Shown here piece by piece: positions 24,772 to 29,795 of a stretch of 29,795 nt of DNA. The notes under the pieces are model-generated. The model searched no databases. It was not told the origin of the DNA and saw only the letters and a program-made list of their open reading frames with translations. The stretch is from SCGC-AAA076-P13 sp963926355 (GTDB lineage Bacteria > Pseudomonadota > Gammaproteobacteria > Magnimaribacterales > D2472), in NCBI GenBank assembly GCA_963926355.1, contig CAWUWW010000015.1, forward strand, positions 1 to 29,795, in the 5' to 3' direction. How positions within the stretch are numbered: the first letter of the stretch is position 1; each line of letters begins with the position of its first letter. The position numbers and the translations under genes were made by a program.

Positions 24772-24806
24772 TTGTCGACTCCTTGAAAAAGGGGTCGGCG
24801 TTTCTT
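24772..24806 (+). terminator. Attenuator-like terminator between glutamine synthetase and ntrB
   Basis: CGACTCCTT at 24776-24784 pairs with AAGGGGTCG at 24789-24797 (one G-T wobble) around a GAAA loop, and the stem can extend outward with GC and wobble pairs. It is followed by TTTCTT at 24801-24806, ending one base before the ntrB ATG. This is a rho-independent terminator structure; partial read-through would give much more glutamine synthetase than NtrB/NtrC. Confidence 0.75.
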
Positions 24807-24807
24807 A

Positions 24808-25896
24808 ATGTTTAACCCAGAAGAACTTCAAGCATCTCTAATCAACCAGCTATCTTCTGAAGTTATTGTTTTAAATGCAGGGTTGGATGTTCTCTGGATA
24901 AATGACTCGGCTGCGGCAAGTGGATGGCTGCGTCCCTCGGATAAATTAAATTCCATAGCTGATCAATTCATAGAAGAAACAAATCAAGAATTAACTAAAT
25001 TATTAACACACTGTATCTCTTCGGGTAACTCAATAACTAAAAGAGATTTTAAACTTGTCAAACTTGATGGGGGGGAAAGAATTGTTGATCTTACTTCTAG
25101 CTGGTCTGAGGCAGATAATATTTTAATGATTGAATTATTATGTGTTGATAACCTTAATAAAATTATTGACTCTTCAAAAACATTTTCTACACAGAAAATT
25201 GCAGCTAATCTAGCAAGAACTCTTGCTCATGAGGTTAAAAACCCCCTTTCAGGAATTAAAGGAAGTGCTCAAATACTTTCCTCTAAATTAAACGATGACT
25301 TCTCTAAGAAATTTTTAAAGATCATTATTGATGAAACGGAAAGATTAAATAGTCTAGTTACTAAAATTCTTACTCCTCCAAAAAAATTAAAGTTAGAAGC
25401 TTTTAATATCCACTCAGCGCTGGAAAAGGTTTTTGCACTATCTCAAGCAGATGAACAAAAGGACCTTAAGATAAAAAGAGATTATGATCCAAGTATTCCT
25501 GAGATTCAGGGAGATGAGAATCTATTCATTCAAGCAACTTTGAATATTATTAAAAATGCTCAGCAAGCCCTATTTCTTACTGATAATCCCTCAATAATAA
25601 TTAAATCAAGAGTAGTTTATGGCCAGCCTATAAATGGCAATATTTATTCAACAGTTTGTGAGGTTAGCATTATTGACAATGGGCCAGGCATCCCTTCAGA
25701 CATTCAAGAGCAGGTATTCTTTCCGATGGTATCTTCTAAAGAAGATGGGTCTGGTCTGGGACTGTCAATATCTCAGGATATTATCAGAATACACGGAGGT
25801 GCTATTTCATTTAAAACAAAATCTGGTGAGACGACATTCTCGATATTAATGCCTATAAAAATGGAATCTAAAAATAAAGAGGTGCTAAGTGCATAA
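24808..25896 (+). CDS. ntrB: Nitrogen-regulation sensor histidine kinase NtrB
   Basis: NtrB phosphorylates or dephosphorylates NtrC according to PII/glutamine status. The 362 residues are soluble. A PAS-like sensor domain spans about 8-115 (VIVLNAGLDVLWIN start). The HisKA domain carries the H box TLAHEVKNPLSGIKG with H141. The ATPase domain has the N box NIIKNAQQAL (N250), G1 DNGPGIP, the F-like FFPMVSSK and the G2 GSGLGLSI, ending FSILMPI. The ATG lies at the end of a terminator-like hairpin. The last eight bases overlap ntrC. Confidence 0.95.
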   Translation: MFNPEELQASLINQLSSEVIVLNAGLDVLWINDSAAASGWLRPSDKLNSIADQFIEETNQELTKLLTHCISSGNSITKRDFKLVKLDGGERIVDLTSSWSEADNILMIELLCVDNLNKIIDSSKTFSTQKIAANLARTLAHEVKNPLSGIKGSAQILSSKLNDDFSKKFLKIIIDETERLNSLVTKILTPPKKLKLEAFNIHSALEKVFALSQADEQKDLKIKRDYDPSIPEIQGDENLFIQATLNIIKNAQQALFLTDNPSIIIKSRVVYGQPINGNIYSTVCEVSIIDNGPGIPSDIQEQVFFPMVSSKEDGSGLGLSISQDIIRIHGGAISFKTKSGETTFSILMPIKMESKNKEVLSA

Positions 25897-27265
25897 AATT
25901 TGGGTAGCAGATGATGATAATGCCATTAGGGTTGTTCTTGAGGAAAGCTTTTCAAGTTCCGGGTTTGATGTAAAAACTTTCTCATCAGCAGATGATGTTG
26001 TCACTCAGCTTAAATTGGAAGTTCCTGACTTGATACTTACAGATGTTCAGATGCCAGGGATGCTTGGCTATGACTTGCTAAAACATATTAATGATAATTA
26101 TGAAAATGTTCCAGTCATAATAATGACTGCTTTTACTGACATGCAAGCAGCTGTTGATTCTTATGGTGGAGGGGCTTTTGAATACATACCAAAGCCCTTT
26201 GATTTAGATGATGTCACCCAGATTATAAACAGAGCTTTAGAAAAAAAACCTGCAACAAAAGGTTTAAAAACAAAACCAAAGACAGATATTATCGGTGAAT
26301 CTCCTTCAATGCAGGGAGTTTTTAGAGCGATTGGTAAACTTTCAAATACAACTGCAACAGTCTTAGTTCAAGGGGAATCTGGAACTGGAAAGGAGTTAAT
26401 TGCAAAATCACTTCATAAAAATAGTCCGAGATATGACATGCCATTCATAGCTCTAAATATGGCTGATATTCCTAAAGAATTAGTTGAATCAGAATTATTT
26501 GGTCATGAAAAAGGAGCATTTACTGGAGCTGTGGAAAGAAGAATAGGAAGGTTTGAGCAAGCCAATGGAGGCACTTTATTTTTAGATGAAATTGGGGATA
26601 TGCCTCTTGACTCTCAAACAAGACTCTTAAGAGTATTATCAAATAAAGAATTTTATAGAGTTGGTGGTGACAAGCCTATAAAAGTTGACGTAAGAATTAT
26701 TGCTGCCACTCATCAGAATCTTCATAACCTAGTATCCCAAAAATTATTTAGAGAAGACCTTTTTTATAGACTTAATGTTATTAAAATTGAAGTGCCTGCT
26801 TTGCAGGATAGAAAAGAAGACATAGATGCATTATCTAAGTATTTCTTAAAACAACATTCTGACTCTCTAGGAGAAGAGTTAAGAGTGCTACCAAAAGAAG
26901 TAATGGAAGTTCTAGTTAACTATGATTGGCCAGGCAATGTAAGGCAATTAGAAAACACATGCTACTGGTTGACCTTAATGACACCAACACAAAATGTTAA
27001 AGTCCAAGACCTTCCAACAGAAATTAAAGATCATGAGGTTGTTGAGACACTAACTACAAACTGGGAAGAAGGTTTGAATAGCTGGATAAATAATAATGCC
27101 GCTAATTTAGAGACTGGCTTGTCTGATGTTGTAAATTCAAAAATAGAAAAAATGTTAATAAAATCTGCTTTGGGGCAATCTGATGGTAAAAAAAATGAGG
27201 CAGCTATTTTACTTGGATGGGGTAGAAATACTCTAGCAAAAAGAATGAAAGAGTTGGGAATTTAG
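25889..27265 (+). CDS. ntrC: Nitrogen-regulation response regulator NtrC (sigma-54 activator)
   Basis: NtrC is the sigma-54 enhancer-binding activator of nitrogen genes. In the 458 residues the receiver domain has acidic D8-D10, phospho-acceptor D52 in LILTDVQMPG, T80 and K102. The AAA+ domain has Walker A GESGTGKE (162-169), the sigma-54-contacting GAFTGA (209-214), Walker B LFLDEIGD (230-237), an R-finger region FREDLFYRLN and WPGNVRQL. The C-terminus is a Fis-type helix-turn-helix (NEAAILLGWGRNTLAKRMKEL). The GTG start has AGAGGTG upstream and overlaps ntrB. It probably binds the two palindromes ahead of the glutamine synthetase gene and so controls its own operon. The stop overlaps the convergent rhodanese gene by four bases. 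Confidence 0.96.
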   Translation: MHKIWVADDDNAIRVVLEESFSSSGFDVKTFSSADDVVTQLKLEVPDLILTDVQMPGMLGYDLLKHINDNYENVPVIIMTAFTDMQAAVDSYGGGAFEYIPKPFDLDDVTQIINRALEKKPATKGLKTKPKTDIIGESPSMQGVFRAIGKLSNTTATVLVQGESGTGKELIAKSLHKNSPRYDMPFIALNMADIPKELVESELFGHEKGAFTGAVERRIGRFEQANGGTLFLDEIGDMPLDSQTRLLRVLSNKEFYRVGGDKPIKVDVRIIAATHQNLHNLVSQKLFREDLFYRLNVIKIEVPALQDRKEDIDALSKYFLKQHSDSLGEELRVLPKEVMEVLVNYDWPGNVRQLENTCYWLTLMTPTQNVKVQDLPTEIKDHEVVETLTTNWEEGLNSWINNNAANLETGLSDVVNSKIEKMLIKSALGQSDGKKNEAAILLGWGRNTLAKRMKELGI

Positions 27266-27672
27266 ATCAATGGCAGGTTGTCCATTTTCCACTGACTAAC
27301 GCCACCTCTTAAAATTAATATATTTTCAAACCCAAGCTTCATTAATTGCTCTCCTGCGTTTCCAGAATTGCTACCCATTTCACATATCAGAGCTATCTGT
27401 CTTTCTTCATTAAGTGAAATTTCATGAGACCTGCTATCCAAATCTTTAAAAGGTATATTAATTGAGTTTGTAATGTGCCCATTATTAAATTCATCAGCAG
27501 ATCTTAAATCTATTAAGAGAGTTTTATTTTCATTAGAGAGAGCTACTAACTCTTGAGATGAAATCCTCTTGCCGCCTTTGGTTGCATTAGAGGAAATAAG
27601 TAAAATTATAACTAAAAGCAATGGCACAGATAGATAATAATGGTCAATTAGAAAGAAAATAAATGTATCCAT
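27262..27672 (-). CDS. yibN: Membrane-anchored rhodanese-like protein (YibN type)
   Basis: A 136-residue single-domain rhodanese with one N-terminal membrane helix (about 12-28), like E. coli YibN. The domain runs from about 36: LLIDLRSADEFNNGHITNSINIPF carries the rhodanese CH2 motif, and LICEMGSNSG (96-104) is the active-site loop with C97 as the likely persulfide cysteine; LRGGVSQW is the C-terminal signature. Sulfurtransferase activity is plausible but untested. It is divergent from gpmA. In E. coli yibN is divergent from the unrelated phosphoglycerate mutase gene gpmM. Confidence 0.82.
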   Translation of the reverse strand: MDTFIFFLIDHYYLSVPLLLVIILLISSNATKGGKRISSQELVALSNENKTLLIDLRSADEFNNGHITNSINIPFKDLDSRSHEISLNEERQIALICEMGSNSGNAGEQLMKLGFENILILRGGVSQWKMDNLPLI

Positions 27673-27720
27673 GCTCTTATTATCTATTAAAATAAGTCAC
27701 TTGTGTTTCAAAATATCAAA

Positions 27721-28347
27721 ATGAAAAAAAGAAATTTAATTCTAGTAAGGCATGGCCAAAGTGAATGGAATGCTAAAAATCTATTTACTGGCTGGAAAGA
27801 CCCAGACCTAACAGAACTAGGCCTTGAAGAAGCTTCAAATGCTGGTGAGCTAATAGCCACCCAGGATATTAACTTTGATGTGATGTTTACTTCTGAGCTC
27901 TCTAGAGCTCAAAAAACAGGATTAATAATTTTAGAAGAGATTAATCAATCACAGGTTCCAATAATTAAAAATAAATCCCTGAATGAAAGAGACTACGGAA
28001 GTTTATCAGGGCTTAATAAGGATGATGCTCGAGAAAAGTGGGGAGAAGAGCAAGTTCATATTTGGAGGAGGTCGTTTGATATTCCGCCTCCTGATGGGGA
28101 AAGCCTAAAAGATACTGCTGATAGGGTCTTGCCTTATTTTAAATCGGAGATTATGCCAAAAATTAAAGATGGCTTAAATGTTCTTATAGCAGCTCACGGA
28201 AACTCTTTAAGAGCGTTAATTATGGAGCTAGACTTAATCCCGTCAAACGAAATTGTTAAACTTGAGATCCCAACAGGGGCACCTATTCATTATCAGTTTA
28301 ATGAAGATGGTGAAGTTTTATCAAGAAATAATCTCTACGAAAAGTAA
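27721..28347 (+). CDS. gpmA: 2,3-bisphosphoglycerate-dependent phosphoglycerate mutase (short form)
   Basis: GpmA interconverts 3- and 2-phosphoglycerate in glycolysis/gluconeogenesis through a phosphohistidine. The protein starts KRNLILVRHGQSEWN with the phospho-acceptor H11, followed by FTGW.D..LTE.G, TSELSRAQ.T, NERDYG (E89), the WRRSFDIPPPDGESL block and IAAHGNSLRAL (H159). It has 208 residues against 250 in E. coli, like the short bacterial dPGMs, with a clipped middle. I use ATG 27721; an in-frame GTG at 27703 would add six residues with no better ribosome site. mutY begins one base after the stop. Confidence 0.93.
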   Translation: MKKRNLILVRHGQSEWNAKNLFTGWKDPDLTELGLEEASNAGELIATQDINFDVMFTSELSRAQKTGLIILEEINQSQVPIIKNKSLNERDYGSLSGLNKDDAREKWGEEQVHIWRRSFDIPPPDGESLKDTADRVLPYFKSEIMPKIKDGLNVLIAAHGNSLRALIMELDLIPSNEIVKLEIPTGAPIHYQFNEDGEVLSRNNLYEK

Positions 28348-28348
28348 G

Positions 28349-29365
28349 TTGGCGAATAAGAGCAACGAATTCTCTTCAGGTATTTCAAATTGGTATAAAA
28401 AAAATGGTAGAGAGAATCTTCCATGGAGGGAGAGTATTTCTCCATATAGGATATGGATCTCTGAAATTATGCTTCAACAGACCCAAGTAAAAACTGTAAT
28501 ACCTTTTTTTAATTTATTTATTACTAAATATCCTAATCTAAATACGATATCTAAAGCTTCGGAGGAGAACATCCTAGCTCTATGGTCTGGTTTAGGCTTT
28601 TACAGAAGAGCTAAAAATATTTTTAAAGCAAAGGAGATCATTAGAATTAATTTCAATAATAAATTTCCAATAAAATTTGAAGAAATAATATCTCTTCCTG
28701 GAATTGGCAAGTCTACAGCAGGAGCAATTATGTCAATTGCCTATAGAGAGCCCTCCCCAATTTTAGATGCCAATGTAAAAAGAGTAATTTCTAGATACGA
28801 GGGTGTTGAAAATGATTCATCTTCTTCTTCTATAAAAGAATTATGGGCATTATCAGATAAGTACACACCCTCAAAAGATATTTTTGAGTACACGCAGGGA
28901 ATAATGGATATTGGAGCGACTATTTGCAATACAAAGACTCCTGAATGTAAAGCTTGCCCATTACATAAATCTTGCTCAAGTGCTTTTTCAACAATTTTAA
29001 AAAAAGAGGTATTAAAGAAGAAAACTAATCCTATAAGATATATAGATTACGAGTTAGCTTATACAGATAAATATATTTTGCTATTCAAGAGACATGAAAA
29101 AACATTTTGGGAAAGTTTGTGGATTCCATATGAAATAGTAAGCGAGCAGAGAAATCCACTCATTAGTAAAAAACAAGTAAGAAAAAAAGTCATTAATATA
29201 AAACATAAACTATCTCATCTTGATTTAGATATAACTGTTAAGTTGATCCAATATAAAGAGATATTTAACTTAAGTACAAATTTAGAATATGAATGGATTA
29301 AGAGAGATGAAGTTCATAAGTTTGGTTTGCCCAAGCCTATTAAGACTATAATAGAAGGCATATGA
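28349..29365 (+). CDS. mutY: Adenine DNA glycosylase MutY
   Basis: MutY removes adenine mispaired with 8-oxoguanine. The protein has NLPWRES, SEIMLQQTQV with the catalytic glutamate, WSGLGFYRRAKN, the helix-hairpin-helix LPGIGKSTAGAI and ILDANVKRV with the catalytic aspartate. The 4Fe-4S cysteines follow the C-x6-C-x2-C-x5-C pattern (starting at ICNTKTPEC). A NUDIX-like C-terminal domain for 8-oxoG recognition follows. I start at TTG 28349, one base after the gpmA stop, giving 338 residues and a normal N-terminus (ANKSNEF...WY); the frame is open upstream within gpmA but that part has no MutY similarity. The stop overlaps the yggX ATG (ATGA), the conserved mutY-yggX pair. Confidence 0.93.
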   Translation: MANKSNEFSSGISNWYKKNGRENLPWRESISPYRIWISEIMLQQTQVKTVIPFFNLFITKYPNLNTISKASEENILALWSGLGFYRRAKNIFKAKEIIRINFNNKFPIKFEEIISLPGIGKSTAGAIMSIAYREPSPILDANVKRVISRYEGVENDSSSSSIKELWALSDKYTPSKDIFEYTQGIMDIGATICNTKTPECKACPLHKSCSSAFSTILKKEVLKKKTNPIRYIDYELAYTDKYILLFKRHEKTFWESLWIPYEIVSEQRNPLISKKQVRKKVINIKHKLSHLDLDITVKLIQYKEIFNLSTNLEYEWIKRDEVHKFGLPKPIKTIIEGI

Positions 29366-29631
29366 GTAAAAATATATTCTGTAAAAAATTTAAGGAAGAC
29401 CTTCCTTCTCTGTCTATTCCTCCAATGCCTGGACAAAAAGGAGCTGAGTTAATGGAAACAGTTTCTCAGAAAGCATGGGATCAATGGAAGTCGCACCAAA
29501 CAACTCTAATTAATGAAAAGCGCTTAGATATGTCAGACCCTGAAAGCCGAAAATGGCTATCTGATCAAATGGATAAGTTCTTCAATAACGAAGATTATGA
29601 AAAACCCTCAGGATTTAAAGCTCTAGATTAA
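29362..29631 (+). CDS. yggX: Fe(2+)-trafficking/oxidative-damage protection protein YggX
   Basis: YggX protects iron-sulfur proteins from oxidation and helps their repair, possibly by moving Fe(II). The 89-residue protein (E. coli 91) shows IFCKKFKEDLP with the conserved cysteine C7, PPMPGQKG, S.KAWDQWKSHQT.LINEKRL, and a C-terminal MDKFFNNEDYEKPSGF. Coupling to MutY, itself a 4Fe-4S enzyme, fits a shared oxidative-damage theme and is normal gammaproteobacterial order. Confidence 0.96.
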   Translation: MSKNIFCKKFKEDLPSLSIPPMPGQKGAELMETVSQKAWDQWKSHQTTLINEKRLDMSDPESRKWLSDQMDKFFNNEDYEKPSGFKALD

Positions 29632-29682
29632 AATTAGGCTGACTCCTTTTTTATATTTATGCTAATTAGAAAGCTATTCTTA

Positions 29683-29711
29683 ATGACATTAAGTTGAAAC
29701 TTTTCTATAAT
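29683..29711 (+). promoter_or_regulatory. Sigma-70 promoter of tRNA-Phe
   Basis: ATGACA at 29683-29688 (five of six to TTGACA), a 17-base spacer, and a perfect TATAAT at 29706-29711. The start would fall near 29718, about nine bases before the tRNA. This is the best sigma-70 promoter in the window. Confidence 0.75.
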
Positions 29712-29726
29712 CCAATCTCACTTATA

Positions 29727-29795
29727 GGCCTGATAGCTCAGTCGGTAGAGCAAAGGATTGAAAATCCTTGTGTCGGTGGTTCGATTCCACCTCAG
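29727..29795 (+). tRNA. tRNA-Phe (GAA), 3' end cut by the window
   Basis: The 5' acceptor strand GGCCTGA at 29727-29733 is followed by TAGCTCAG and the D arm with GGTAGAGC. The anticodon stem AAGGA/TCCTT encloses the loop TTGAAAA, anticodon GAA (Phe). The T arm is GGTGG-TTCGATT-CCACC. The window stops after TCAG, the first four of the seven bases (TCAGGCC) expected to pair with the acceptor; the last three, the discriminator base and CCA lie outside. Confidence 0.97.

Noticed and set aside
29632..29665. T-rich stretch after yggX as a terminator
   Set aside because: There is a CCTTTTTT run but no stable GC-containing stem before it; the AATTAG/CTAATT repeat is too short and far apart.
1..29795. 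CRISPR arrays, insertion sequences, prophage, integron or defence genes
   Set aside because: No repeat-spacer pattern, transposase, integrase, terminal repeats or recognisable defence domains were seen; nearly all of the sequence is conserved core genes.
29727..29795. tRNA-Phe as an integration (att) site
   Set aside because: The 3' end of the tRNA, where integration would occur, and any flanking repeat lie beyond the window, and no integrase is present.

Overview
The window is dense core chromosome from an AT-rich, streamlined gammaproteobacterium. Gene order is gammaproteobacterial: surA-pdxA-rsmA-apaH, cca with folK-folB-tsaD|rpsU, yicC-gmk-rpoZ-spoT, rph-pyrE, ubiC-ubiA, yqiB-yqiA, glnA-ntrB-ntrC and mutY-yggX. 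Low GC, many 1-8 base gene overlaps, shortened proteins and no mobile DNA fit a marine free-living lineage such as SAR86. That assignment is inference from style and gene order; there is no rRNA here to fix it. I see no transposon, phage, CRISPR or defence locus, and no gene-free stretch over 300 bases (the longest is 142).

Layout. 1-6000 (+): the 3' end of surA, then pdxA, rsmA, apaH, cca, a folM-like pteridine reductase and an ACAD10/LvaA-type phosphotransferase, all overlapping or nearly so. 5993-7715 (-): tsaD-folB-folK, with tsaD divergent from rpsU. 7766-10427 (+): rpsU, yqeY, rph, pyrE, ribE. 10404-16462 (-): a yeeZ-like gene, yicC, gmk, rpoZ, spoT, ridA, pyrB. 16522-20047 (-): rubredoxin, a glutamate/aspartate-type symporter and a membrane pyrophosphatase. 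20125-23639 (+): ubiC, ubiA, a COG3146 acyltransferase-like gene, yqiB, yqiA. 23642-27265 (+): a nitrogen regulon made of two NtrC-type operator sites, a sigma-54 promoter, a type II glutamine synthetase, an attenuator-like hairpin, ntrB and ntrC. 27262-29795: a membrane rhodanese divergent from gpmA, then mutY, yggX and a tRNA-Phe cut by the window end.

The most notable unit is the nitrogen locus. The glnA-ntrB-ntrC architecture is kept, with a near-consensus -24/-12 promoter and two operators 30 bp apart, but the glutamine synthetase is the eukaryote-like GSII and not the usual GSI. GSII has no adenylylation site, so control here probably rests on transcription. Other points of note are a K+-dependent pyrophosphatase whose gate residues match sodium pumps, a CCA-adding enzyme that has lost its HD phosphohydrolase motif, and a FolM-like reductase in a folate neighbourhood without folA. 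Also notable are a 58-codon rubredoxin coupled to the symporter, and three tail-to-tail gene pairs that overlap.
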